A stretch of 64,000 bases of DNA. Origin: Acanthaster planci. Its lineage: Eukaryota; Echinodermata; Asteroidea; Valvatida; Acanthasteridae. The notes beneath the pieces are model-generated. The model was not told the DNA's origin, searched no databases, and worked only from the letters and a program-made list of their open reading frames with translations. The stretch is taken from NCBI RefSeq assembly GCF_001949145.1, contig NW_019091358.1, positions 3,242,904-3,306,903 of the forward strand, in the 5' to 3' direction. Every line of letters starts with the position of its first letter. Position 1 is the first letter of the stretch. Positions 55,001 to 60,652 of this stretch are shown here, piece after piece. Made by a program: the position numbers and the translations under genes.

Positions 55001-57365
55001 GCATTTCTCTAAAGCTACAGTGAAACATGAGGGGCCAAAGCTGTGGAGCTCAATTGGTAATTTATTGAAAAAAAATTGCCAGTTCCTCTATGTTGAAGCA
55101 TGAAATCTAAATTATCAAATAACTATTTTATCTAATAATTAAGTTATCACAGGGTTACAGCCTATATGTTACTGAGTGAGGGACCATGAAGGGCCAACGC
55201 TGTGGAGCTCAATTGGTAACTTATTGAAAAAAAATTGCCAGGTCCTCTATGTTGAAGCATAAAATCTAAATTATCAAATAAGTTTTTTATCTAATAATTA
55301 AGTTATCACAGCTAGGGTTACAGCTTATATGTTACTGAGTGTAGATCCTTTTATTTTTGTGTACTTTATTTTTTCTAGTTAATTTCTAACAATGTTTGTT
55401 ATTGTCATGAATGTCTATGGGGCCTCCACTCAACAAGCAATGCTTCTTGGCAGTCTCCATCCATCAACTAAATGTATACCATTGTTGTCTCTTTATATTG
55501 TATGGAAATAAAGTGAAGTAAGTAAATTTGCACAAATGAATGAGTTTGTACATGACAGGACAACTCACCGTCTGAAGGCCACTTCATTTCATTCTTTCAT
55601 GTTGAAATGTGTTTAACTTATGCAAATTTGAAGCATGAACATTTGATCTGGTGCCATAATTTTGTATTCATGTTCCCTTTTGCACCAAGTATGCCTTTAG
55701 GTTAGTCAGCTATACGCATGTAACACAGGACACACCAAATTCCTACCCAAAAGGCGAGTATAATTCATATCACATGAGACCAACCTTTTAGCCCATAGGA
55801 AAGGATGCTAATGTTAGTTTGGATCATAATTTTCAAGAACCATAAAGCCAACAGCTCCATACCCGACTGTGTCCCTTGCTTTCAAAATTAAATTTTAAAA
55901 CTTTTATTTATTTATTATTTTTTTTAATTTAATGTTGCTTGCGAAAGACATGTTGTTAGGTCACAACAAATCAAAGTAAACTCTACCTACCACACTTGTT
56001 AGATTGGTAAGCAACACAGGCCTAACATTCATCTTGGAAAGTTTCAACTCTGGTTCTGAAGCAAGCTAAAACAAGTCTTAAAAGTGCCTAAAGTTCGCTA
56101 CTAGGTAAAGGCAACGAGTTTTACGGTCAAGATTTTTCATTTCTACACTGATGATGTGGGTGTGACTTTTAGTATTGCACGAGTTTTATATCAAGTACGT
56201 ACCAAATTCCGCCTTTCAACCAACAGAGGGCGTTACTCAACATTTGTGGGCGGGAATGACACTTCACGACCGCGCACCATTGGATCTCCTCCGTACCCGT
56301 CCACGTCCCCAGGCCTCAGCCGGAGGATCCTACTTGTAAGCTCATGTTTCTGCTGCAGGAATGTTCGGTTGTCTAATGTGACTCATTACGGCAGATTTTG
56401 GAGTATTTTCTTTCAGTTTAAACATAAAGAGATCTAAACTGACGGTCCAACCAGGACGAAAACGAATGTAGGCAAAAATGACACACTACCGCTTCCGTTG
56501 TGGGATGAAATAACGCCCTTGATTCTTTTGATCGGGCAGTGATACCTTGTAGTACCATGTCAGTAATTTTTAATCTAGCAGTTGAATCTGTGTGTGCTTT
56601 TACAATGGAGGGTACTAAAAAATTTAAAGCTGATGAGGCTGTCAGAACAAGTTGACCGTCCTTTTACATTTTATGAATTAACTTCAAAGACTTCTTGTTG
56701 GAACCTTAATGGTCAAGCCACTTAAAAAGTCACTTTTTAATTTCGATGTAACATTAAAATAAAGTATTTCAAACAAGCCATATTTCAGTGTAAATGCTGT
56801 GTAAAAGTTCCAAAATATAACAATTTGTATAGACATTTTCAGTGACCATCGCCATCACTGGTTTTGCAGTGACCCCCTTTCATAGCGATACACAGAGAAA
56901 GCTATATTATAATATGGAGCCACTGTTTCGTTACAGCACCCAACGCAATTGTTTTAACGCCATTAAAGGGGGCCATTAGCAGTGTCCAGTGAAACTTTAG
57001 TGGATTCGTCTATAGGTAGGCCAACACCGCTAGTGGAAAAGATCATAATTTAGCAAAATAAAATAGTAAATTTTATATAGTGTCAAAAAATACTCCAAGA
57101 ATACCAAATTCTGCAGATAAAAGTACATAATTTTTCCCCACCGATTTCGAATTTCCTTCAGTTTTTCCTGCGCCACTTTCTCGTCGACTAGGTGGTCTTC
57201 CTCTTTCTGGACTTCGGGAGGCTCCTTGTTTGGAACAAACGGTTCTGCCACAAACTCTTGCTGTCCCGCGCACAGACGAGGCACATACACGCCAAGAATC
57301 GCCACAAATGCCGCCAGAAAGACACAGAAACGCCCCGGCACCACGGCCCGGCCGTCCGGTCTCAT
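21970..57365 (-). CDS. Alpha-2-macroglobulin / thioester-containing protein (32 coding exons resolved; one exon cut by an assembly gap)
   Basis: Secreted thioester protein of the alpha-2-macroglobulin family, which traps proteases or tags surfaces in body fluid. The summed exons give about 1567 codons plus whatever the gap hides; family members are about 1450-1500. Order: signal peptide (residues 1-34), charged linker (35-75), MG1-MG2 with [13 protein letters not shown] (~141-198), MG3-MG6, bait-region segment (~712-850, Met/Ala-rich at ~790-825), MG7, thioester GCGEQ (1076-1080), alpha-helical domain, catalytic-type His (~1192) in VIHKDMKG, receptor-binding domain, and tail [10 protein letters not shown]. 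No transmembrane or GPI-type tail is seen, so it is A2M-like rather than CD109-like at the C-terminus. Exon phases all agree. Introns not listed separately hold nothing I recognise. The sub-family (A2M, CD109 or TEP) is not decided. Confidence 0.95.
22303..22405 (-). CDS. Macroglobulin exon 31 (receptor-binding domain)
   Basis: Encodes [17 protein letters not shown] followed by the strand [10 protein letters not shown], the hallmark of the receptor-binding domain end (KVYDYYE in A2M). Phase 0 to phase 1. Confidence 0.92.
23101..23307. repeat. Minisatellite, exactly three 69-bp units
   Basis: Units start at 23101, 23170 and 23239, each with AATGATCGA(A/G)TGCAGGCTAG. Units 2 and 3 differ at only a few positions. 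The period is 23 codons, so the run stays open in one frame, but it lies in a macroglobulin intron and nothing suggests translation. Confidence 0.95.
24192..24360 (-). CDS. Macroglobulin exon 30 (receptor-binding domain)
   Basis: Encodes [20 protein letters not shown] and FEADANN ... FFYFEQ, equivalent to NMAIVDVKMVSGF of human A2M. Enters in phase 2 and leaves in phase 0. The previous exon runs into the assembly gap. Confidence 0.95.
25870..26077. mobile_element. MITE with about 33-bp terminal inverted repeats
   Basis: The left end TAGACCGTATTTACGGCGTC continues CCCAATTTCAGT; the right end is its near complement ACTGAAATTGGGAACGCTGC then GAATACGGTCTA. 208 bp, non-coding. A TA target is possible, but the family is not assigned. 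Confidence 0.75.
26660..27415 (+). CDS. Secreted C-type-lectin-domain plus PAN/apple-domain protein (intronless)
   Basis: 251 residues in one exon. Residues 1-23 are a hydrophobic signal peptide ([14 protein letters not shown]). Residues about 32-142 form a C-type-lectin-like fold: [31 protein letters not shown] and the closing YPICE. The EPN/QPD and WND calcium-sugar motifs are absent, so classical sugar binding is doubtful. Residues about 173-241 look like a PAN/apple module ([30 protein letters not shown], final QDC). N-glycosylation sequons at NVS (~88), NST (~172) and NAT (~220). It would act outside the cell in recognition or adhesion; the ligand is unknown. It lies antisense within a macroglobulin intron. 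An AATAAA at 27661-27666 is a candidate polyadenylation signal. A 5' non-coding exon cannot be excluded. Confidence 0.9.
   Translation: MCCVKILLSGLLIWAMSALIGDGCLTSGRHICLEGWARNGQSCYKIFNDHQRTWSQAVRLCKSAGGCLADSTSTSESQFIGALASNCNVSVWYALDTSGCSSDLNQEYFIGNSENCPVMFVAEDVVSSDLADCSSQFYPICERRASLPTVYLHCFAIGARATAGGRGGVKQNSTCLMNHGFMETSVAHPVQCCKACSLEPGCRSFNLLETSGGMQCLLNNATIWEVKSTDYTTRQDCQYYQYTAYPKPSTA
27661..27666 (+). other. Candidate polyadenylation signal of the lectin/PAN gene
   Basis: AATAAA about 245 bases after the stop codon, in an A/T-rich 3' flank. Confidence 0.5.
28087..28170 (-). repeat. tRNA-derived SINE relic (B box only)
   Basis: On the minus strand, GGTTTGAATCCC (28106-28117) preceded by GGTCCCG resembles the B box of a Pol III promoter. 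No clear A box remains. Confidence 0.4.
29208..29400. repeat. CACAAG foldback element, copy 2
   Basis: Left arm GCCAGTGCTGTAGTTAAGAC and right arm GTGGTCTCGACTACAACACT are opposed; GACCATCACAAGACC pairs with GGTCTTGTGAAGGTC. The interior is inverted relative to the 38464 copy. Confidence 0.75.
30251..30317. repeat. Short GACCCTAACAG...TTAGGG repeat, copy 1
   Basis: About 67 bp with CCTCCAATTTTAATAGGATT in the middle and CCCTAGGGAGTTAGGG at the end. Related copies lie at 32222-32282, 45884-45953 and 62914-62974. Confidence 0.6.
30426..31013. other. Assembly gap (588 N)
   Basis: Run of undetermined bases. It interrupts macroglobulin exon 29 and hides its donor, and may hide a further short exon. 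Confidence 1.
31014..31119 (-). CDS. Macroglobulin exon 29, cut by the gap
   Basis: Starts in phase 0 after a TAG acceptor and encodes [20 protein letters not shown] and [14 protein letters not shown], the linker into the receptor-binding domain. The 3' end is lost in the N run. Confidence 0.9.
31623..31844 (-). CDS. Macroglobulin exon 28
   Basis: 74 codons, phase 0 to phase 0. Begins [17 protein letters not shown], the last helices of the thioester domain (DTVVALHALSKYGA in relatives), then enters the CUB-like/linker strands. Confidence 0.96.
32222..32282. repeat. Short TTAACCCTAACAG repeat, copy 2 (palindromic)
   Basis: ACAGTCCTCAATCCTTCTCC faces GGAGGACTGAGGACTGT, forming a hairpin flanked by TTAACCC and AGGGTAA. 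Confidence 0.65.
32671..32900 (-). CDS. Macroglobulin exon 27
   Basis: Encodes [18 protein letters not shown] and [16 protein letters not shown], conserved thioester-domain helices (GGFxSTQDTV across the exon junction). Enters in phase 1, leaves in phase 0; the donor GTTTGG is weak. Confidence 0.95.
32901..35848 (-). other. Macroglobulin intron 26
   Basis: No exon recognised. Holds a repeat copy at 34975-35170 and, near 35398, a TTAACCCC end followed by an 18-bp palindrome (35416-35433). Confidence 0.6.
34975..35170 (-). repeat. About 190-bp interspersed repeat, copy A
   Basis: Reverse complement of 41791-41980 with very high identity, for example AATTGACAGAGGGTCCCCGA and ACACAACTG-type blocks. 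TG-rich ends. Class unknown. Confidence 0.85.
35849..36005 (-). CDS. Macroglobulin exon 26
   Basis: Begins [14 protein letters not shown] and includes [20 protein letters not shown], typical thioester-domain helices (YTLALAAYALALAG). Phase 0 to phase 1. Confidence 0.96.
36470..36544 (-). CDS. Macroglobulin exon 25
   Basis: 25 codons, phase 0 at both ends: [20 protein letters not shown], the strongly conserved LTAYVLISLLEAG helix. Too short for a simple open-frame scan. Confidence 0.96.
37107..37405 (-). CDS. Macroglobulin exon 24 (thioester domain, catalytic His)
   Basis: 100 codons. Includes [19 protein letters not shown] and [16 protein letters not shown], both diagnostic. It ends GRVIHKDMK; the His codon is at 37119-37121, 115 residues after the thioester Cys, the spacing seen in C3. 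Confidence 0.97.
37906..38025 (-). CDS. Macroglobulin exon 23 (thioester)
   Basis: Encodes [20 protein letters not shown] followed by [10 protein letters not shown]. The GCGEQ codons are at 37955-37969 and are intact, so the internal Cys-Gln thioester can form. Phase 1 at both ends. Confidence 0.98.
38464..38650. repeat. CACAAG foldback element, copy 3
   Basis: GCCAGTGCTGCAGTTGAGAC at the left faces GGTCTCGACTACAACA at the right. The interior repeats CATCACAAGACC. Intron of the macroglobulin gene. Confidence 0.75.
38997..39092 (-). CDS. Macroglobulin exon 22
   Basis: Encodes [20 protein letters not shown] and [12 protein letters not shown], the CUB-type strand (LPPNVVEGSERAxVSVxGD) leading to the thioester domain. 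Phase 1 at both ends. Confidence 0.95.
39323..39374 (-). CDS. Macroglobulin exon 21
   Basis: A 52-bp exon, [17 protein letters not shown]; the PEGVE motif is family-conserved. Phase 0 to phase 1. Confidence 0.93.
39913..40019 (-). CDS. Macroglobulin exon 20
   Basis: Encodes [20 protein letters not shown] and ends [12 protein letters not shown], the strand preceding PEGVE (DAVRRxLLVxPEGVE in relatives). Confidence 0.93.
40593..40734 (-). CDS. Macroglobulin exon 19 (MG7)
   Basis: Begins [15 protein letters not shown] and contains [20 protein letters not shown], the CVCGxxS pattern of MG7, then IGTIEIE. Phase 0 to phase 1. Confidence 0.94.
41235..41463 (-). CDS. Macroglobulin exon 18
   Basis: Encodes [20 protein letters not shown] and [17 protein letters not shown], the classic IPDTITSW ... 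FFVxxxLPYSVxRGE region after the bait segment. Enters in phase 2. Confidence 0.97.
41791..41980 (+). repeat. About 190-bp interspersed repeat, copy B
   Basis: Starts GTGTGTATTTGCCTGCAACT and ends AACAAACTCACACACACAAA. Inverted partner of 34975-35170. Confidence 0.85.
42059..42242 (-). CDS. Macroglobulin exon 17 (bait region)
   Basis: Between [11 protein letters not shown] and [11 protein letters not shown] lies [20 protein letters not shown] then EVGGARGG, an exposed-looking stretch with eight Met in about 32 residues and a single Arg. The FPETW motif closing the bait region is conserved. Phase 1 to phase 2. Confidence 0.95.
42965..43105 (+). repeat. tRNA-derived SINE relic
   Basis: A-box-like AAGCTCGGTGG (42974-42984) and B-box-like GGTTCGAGTTT (43019-43029), with spacing fitting a tRNA-type Pol III promoter. 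The tail is A-rich. Lies in a macroglobulin intron. Confidence 0.65.
43253..43322 (-). CDS. Macroglobulin exon 16
   Basis: Encodes [20 protein letters not shown] then YPIY (DAGLxxLTNxxV pattern). Phase 0 to phase 1. Confidence 0.93.
43617..43772 (-). CDS. Macroglobulin exon 15
   Basis: Begins [15 protein letters not shown] and continues through a Gly-rich [17 protein letters not shown], the MG6 insert leading to the bait region. Phase 0 at both ends. Confidence 0.93.
44741..44890 (-). CDS. Macroglobulin exon 14
   Basis: Encodes [20 protein letters not shown] then [16 protein letters not shown], the VDxSVxLL motif of MG6. Phase 0 at both ends. Confidence 0.96.
45884..45953. repeat. Short TTAACCC...GGGTTAA repeat, copy 3
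   Basis: 70 bp bounded by TTAACCC and GGGTTAA; core AATCCTCCAATTTCAATACA. The cleanest copy of the four. Confidence 0.7.
46327..46532 (-). CDS. Macroglobulin exon 13
   Basis: Encodes [18 protein letters not shown] and [20 protein letters not shown] then VFQNQ, an MG5-6 pattern (SPxxxxLVYYVxxDGEVVAD). The donor is an unusual GTCCGA but the phase fits. Confidence 0.94.
46987..47113 (-). CDS. Macroglobulin exon 12
   Basis: Begins [14 protein letters not shown] (MARGxIV motif). Phase 0 to phase 1. Confidence 0.93.
47425..47619 (-). CDS. Macroglobulin exon 11
   Basis: 65 codons, [20 protein letters not shown] then [10 protein letters not shown], an MG4-5 pattern (SxSxSYLxI). Phase 0 at both ends. 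Confidence 0.93.
48261..48434 (-). CDS. Macroglobulin exon 10 (GC donor)
   Basis: 58 codons, [20 protein letters not shown] ... DADYISLQ. The frame continues into exon 11 only if the donor is CAG|GCAAGC, a GC-AG intron. Confidence 0.92.
48966..49195. mobile_element. pogo/mariner-type MITE
   Basis: Inverted ends CAGTGGAACACCGCTATA and TATAGTGGCGTTCCACTG, flanked by TA on both sides (48964-48965, 49196-49197). 230 bp, non-coding. Confidence 0.8.
49211..49320 (-). CDS. Macroglobulin exon 9
   Basis: Encodes [12 protein letters not shown] and [16 protein letters not shown]; the KPGLPFxG motif is diagnostic of MG3-4. Phase 1 to phase 0. Confidence 0.96.
49854..50013 (-). CDS. Macroglobulin exon 8
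   Basis: Encodes [17 protein letters not shown] and [20 protein letters not shown] (AxVTExxTGxxxxA pattern). Phase 0 to phase 1. Confidence 0.93.
50180..50270 (-). CDS. Macroglobulin exon 7
   Basis: Starts [17 protein letters not shown], the KYTYGKPVxG strand of MG3. Phase 2 to phase 0. Confidence 0.95.
50706..50790 (-). CDS. Macroglobulin exon 6
   Basis: Encodes [20 protein letters not shown] and EITVCGK, joined to exon 5 as EYVLPKFEV, a family hallmark. Phase 1 to phase 2. Confidence 0.96.
51470..51656 (-). CDS. Macroglobulin exon 5 (MG2)
   Basis: Encodes [17 protein letters not shown] and [20 protein letters not shown], the MG2 core (GxWxIxxxxxGxxxxxxFxVxEY). Phase 0 to phase 1. Confidence 0.96.
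52407..52459 (-). CDS. Macroglobulin exon 4
   Basis: A 53-bp exon: [18 protein letters not shown], the VxFRVLxLDxxLRP strand. Phase 1 to phase 0. Confidence 0.95.
52615..52789 (-). CDS. Macroglobulin exon 3
   Basis: Encodes the end of MG1 and [13 protein letters not shown], the best-known macroglobulin motif. Phase 0 to phase 1. Confidence 0.97.
52964..53032 (-). repeat. tRNA-like pseudogene or SINE head
   Basis: On the minus strand an A box TAGCTCAGTTGG (53014-53025) is followed after about 30 bases by a B-box-like AGGTTCACATGC (52971-52982). The B box is mutated (GGTTCACATGC in place of GGTTCGANNCC), so a working tRNA is unlikely. Confidence 0.6.
54115..54310 (-). CDS. Macroglobulin exon 2 (MG1)
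   Basis: Encodes [20 protein letters not shown] and [16 protein letters not shown], the first MG domain (YLVxAPKxL pattern). Phase 2 to phase 0. Confidence 0.95.
54576..55526 (+). mobile_element. Degenerate non-LTR retrotransposon 3' end (CR1/Jockey-like)
   Basis: Broken reading frames on the plus strand show the C-terminal part of a reverse transcriptase ORF2: [19 protein letters not shown] and SHISTVISR, then QIFKLQKK, then [11 protein letters not shown]. Stops and frameshifts are frequent. The 3' end has AAATAAAGTGAAGTAAGTAAA-type sequence. It contains an internal tandem duplication at 55019-55341. Confidence 0.75.
55019..55341 (+). repeat. Tandem duplication inside the retrotransposon relic
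   Basis: Two about 160-bp units with the boundary near 55178. Both run from CATGA-GGGCCAA-GCTGTGG to ATATGTTACTGAGTG. The second has a 4-base CTAG insertion before GGGTTACAG. Confidence 0.9.
57142..57365 (-). CDS. Macroglobulin exon 1 (signal peptide)
   Basis: From ATG at 57363-57365: basic start, hydrophobic [16 protein letters not shown], likely cleavage after LCAG. Then an acidic/charged linker [17 protein letters not shown]. The donor GTGGGG is poor, but its phase 2 fits exon 2. An in-frame upstream ATG at 57419 would bury the signal peptide and is disfavoured. Confidence 0.75.
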
Positions 57366-58009
57366 TGTAACTTCTTTTAGAAGCGTGGTCCAATAAATTC
57401 TCTGTACAAATCTTCCCAAATAGACTCTGTTTTTGTCGTCCTACGAGGTTCTACGATGTTGGAAATAGAGTAATTCCCTGTGTTGTTTTTCTGCCGGCCA
57501 GAGGAATTATGCGTTAGCATAGCTTTTGAAGGCTTTGTAAAAAGTATTGATCGGTCTATTATTACCTTGAATACATTGTTCATTTAACAATAGCCTGCTT
57601 TAATTCGATCAATTATTGCCAATTTCACATTTTTCAACACATTACCATTAAGTAAACATGATGGGGTCATATCAAATATCGAAAATCGTGCCGAGAGGAT
57701 TAAAGTGTAGTCGGATTTTGAGAAGGACGTTACCAGGATTAACGGCCCAAACCAGACGAGTGGGCCGCAAACAGGCGTCTCTTTTTCCAATCATATACCT
57801 AAAAAAAAGTCTGTCCCACGGTACAATGACGTATCCATTGTTCTGCTTCAACAGGTGTTCACGAACCTGTAAACACCAAAACAAACCCAATTGTAGATAT
57901 CGATCAATCTGACCATAGAGAAAGGACATAGATGATTTGACATTGCTTATTCTATTGTTGTGAGGGTACTGCCGCTAATTCGTGTAGGCCTATAGTAACG
58001 CGCGCAAAA

Positions 58010-58080
58010 TACAGGACATTGAGGGCGTGTACCTGGACGGCCAGAAGGTTGGCACGTTCACATTTCTGGGCTTCTTGATT
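58010..58080 (+). mobile_element. Reverse-transcriptase fragment of a non-LTR element
   Basis: Plus strand reads DIEGVYLDGQKVGTFTFLGF then LID and stop, resembling the DGQxVExVxxFxYLGxxID strand of LINE reverse transcriptases. Very short; no flanking RT was seen. Confidence 0.4.
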
Positions 58081-60063
58081 GATTGAGAGTTAGCGAGTAC
58101 GTGACAAGGAAGGCAGCCCGATGGCAACTGCATTTCACAATTTAACGTGTGAACGAAGAGACCTCGTACTATCGGGCCTATGAACGACTAAGTCACGTTC
58201 TGGCCAACATGCGCCTTTTCACAGTTTTGCTTGTAAAACAAAAAACTTTTCAATAAAACGAAACAAAACAGTTAAACCTTTCCTGGTGTTAGACTCTAGA
58301 CATCGAAAGAATACTCTTTTCAGAAAAAGATCTAGTTTACTAACATTCTTTCGTTTATCCTGACAGGATCTCCCTCGAGGCATTCGATCCACAGAAAATG
58401 TGATAGTGGGTTCTTCACTTCCTACGAACACTTCTACACAACACAAAACATACGCACGCACGTTTGTACGGCGTTTTAATGCTGCCACGACTAAATGTTT
58501 TGAAATGACGTTTTTAAGACAAAAAATGTACATTTTTTCTGCATCATAATTTTAAACAAAACGGGATTTCATCAAAGACAAACCTGACAAGATATGCTAA
58601 CAAAAAAGTATTCGTGAGTCAAGACCTCACGATTTTTTTAATACGCACCAAAGGCAGTTGCAAAACAAGTAAGAACAGCGCATTTAACATTCATAGACCC
58701 GTATGTGGCTTAGTACCCTTAAAAAAAACCCCACATCTTGGGTATACCGTATACTATCTGTGCAACTTTTCCTTTTGTTTATAGATTGAACTAAGTTGAA
58801 CTTCGGACCCTCCTCGGACAAGAATAAATAACGCACGGCTGCATAAGTCACACACACAAAAAAGAGAGATCACAGTTTTTAAGGCTACAGTTCCTGCACA
58901 GAGTTTGTGGTTGTCGAGGCCTTGACGCATTCAGAAAGAAAAACTGTTTCCAGGGGTATAATAGAGAATGTTATCAAAGCACCAAGCATCAATTGAAACG
59001 TGCATCTCCTGGTAATAAGGTTGGTGGGCTCGTGGTAACAAGGTTGCTGGGGTGAGCCAAGCAACTTTTATATATTCAGAAATGTATTGTAAGAAGGCTA
59101 GAAAAACGAGCAAAAATACGAGAAATCAAAACGGGTGGGACGATACAATTTACCCTGTTTAACAACATATTATTACAGGATTGCTCTTTGCATGGGCATC
59201 GCAGGGGGCCAGAAAAAAAATGAAAGGTAAAAATGACAAAAAAAGGAAAAGAGAAAATGTCAATTTACTTGAAAACAACTTTGAATTGACCTTTTTCCAA
59301 TTATTAATGGTATACTACCCCCCTCCCCCCAAAAAAACATGATAACACCTATGGTTCTACTGACATGAGTCACCTACACATAATGTAATCTTCATCTGAC
59401 CTGGAGGCATACAATATTGACTGCAACGTTGTTATTCTTTGTGAAATTTACATTTCTTCAAACTGACATTATGCATTTACTCCGAGTAACACCCTCTGAT
59501 TAAGTAAATTCATTAAAAAAAATACTTCCAGGTAACCCAATGGTCTTTTAATAAATAATAAAGAAAAAGAAGAAGAGATGTAGGTTCTAGAGAGACCCGT
59601 TATCCATACTGCAGGTAAAACGACTGTCAGTGTGAAGAGACAGTGCTCTGCGGAACTCATGGGAGCTCAGAACATGCCACTGGTGAGCACTGCCTTGTGA
59701 GACCGAATGGCGTAAAGTGCATACCAGAAAAGAATGGCATATTGGGGGTCAATCATTAAAGAAAATGAATTCCTTATTGATTGATTCCATAAATTCATTT
59801 GAAGTTGGAATATGTCACTGTTCAGTCGCTATCTGATAGACACTACATTCAATAAGGTGCTTTTCGTGCAGAAAATACTTTTTTCAGTAAGCATATCAAA
59901 TTTTCTCCTGAACCACAGTATATATGCATTGTATTTAATCCATTTCATGCACCACTTTGAAAATTATAACAACAAAAATAAAACAACTTAAGTTGAGTCA
60001 GAGGTGATTCCTGTCCATAAGAGGCTTAGTGTTTAGCTTCTCTTGCTTTGAAAAATGCAGATC

Positions 60064-60420
60064 ATTAATTCATCGTGTGCCTGGAAGGACATAAATGCTT
60101 ACGCCCTTTAGCCGGGAAGCATGATCACTGCCAAAAAAAAAATTGTTTCCCGGTAAAACGACGTAAGCATGCAACTGTTTTATTTTAACAAAACACAAAG
60201 ATTTCTTTGCAACAAGTTAAAAACTCATTCAACAATTTGTTCAAAGGTTGTTGTTTGTACAACCTGTGTTGATTTTGTAGTAAATTTTATCCGTTTTTAT
60301 TAAATGGAGTGTGTTTCTTACGCCACTTTTGTAGTGAACACTTTTTCTGCTGTGATCATGCTTCCCAGCAAAAGCGTGCAAGTGCGCTTATGACCATTTG
60401 CCGGGCACATGACGAATTAT
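60064..60420. repeat. Foldback MITE downstream of TRIP4
   Basis: Arms of about 65 bp: left includes GCCGGGAAGCATGATCAC, right includes GTGATCATGCTTCCCAGC; the outer parts ATTCATCGTGTGCC and GGGCACATGACGAAT also pair. On the minus strand it carries AATAAA at 60179-60184 and 60296-60301. Confidence 0.75.
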
Positions 60421-60587
60421 TTTCCCTGAATTAGTTTGACTGAGGCATGACCTGATAACCCCCACCAAGGTAATGGTACCGCCAATATGTGCCATATTTC
60501 ATGTGGCAAGATACTCCAAGCACCCGTACTATTGCACATCAAAGGGGTGGAAATGTGTTAGGAAGGGGGGAGGGGCAGTGGTTGATG

Positions 60588-60652
60588 TCAGTGCCCTGTG
60601 GGTTTGCGGAGTCCCTTCTTTGCCGCCTTGAGTATTTGCCCGTCCAGTTTCC
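60588..60652 (-). CDS. TRIP4: TRIP4 last exon
   Basis: Enters in phase 1 (completing the Trp codon) and reads KLDGQILKAAKKGLRKPTGH then stop TGA at 60588-60590. Matches the human end WKLDSKIHQGAKKGL. Only 65 coding bases. Confidence 0.93.

Larger units (their letters stand above)
54311..57141 (-). other. Macroglobulin intron 1
   Basis: Contains the non-LTR retrotransposon relic at 54576-55526 and AT-rich runs near 55900-55930. No further exon was seen. Confidence 0.7.
57366..60587. other. Intergenic region between the macroglobulin and TRIP4 genes
   Basis: No gene recognised. Holds a reverse-transcriptase fragment (58010-58080) and the foldback element at 60064-60420. The macroglobulin promoter should lie at the left end. 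Confidence 0.6.

Noticed and set aside
57366-57419. In-frame ATG at 57419 as macroglobulin start
   Set aside because: It would add 18 residues before the hydrophobic segment and weaken the signal peptide; the ATG at 57365 is preferred.
57584-57929. Minus-strand open frame of about 85 residues upstream of the macroglobulin start
   Set aside because: It could be an upstream exon, but no domain is recognised and the signal peptide at 57365 gives a better start.
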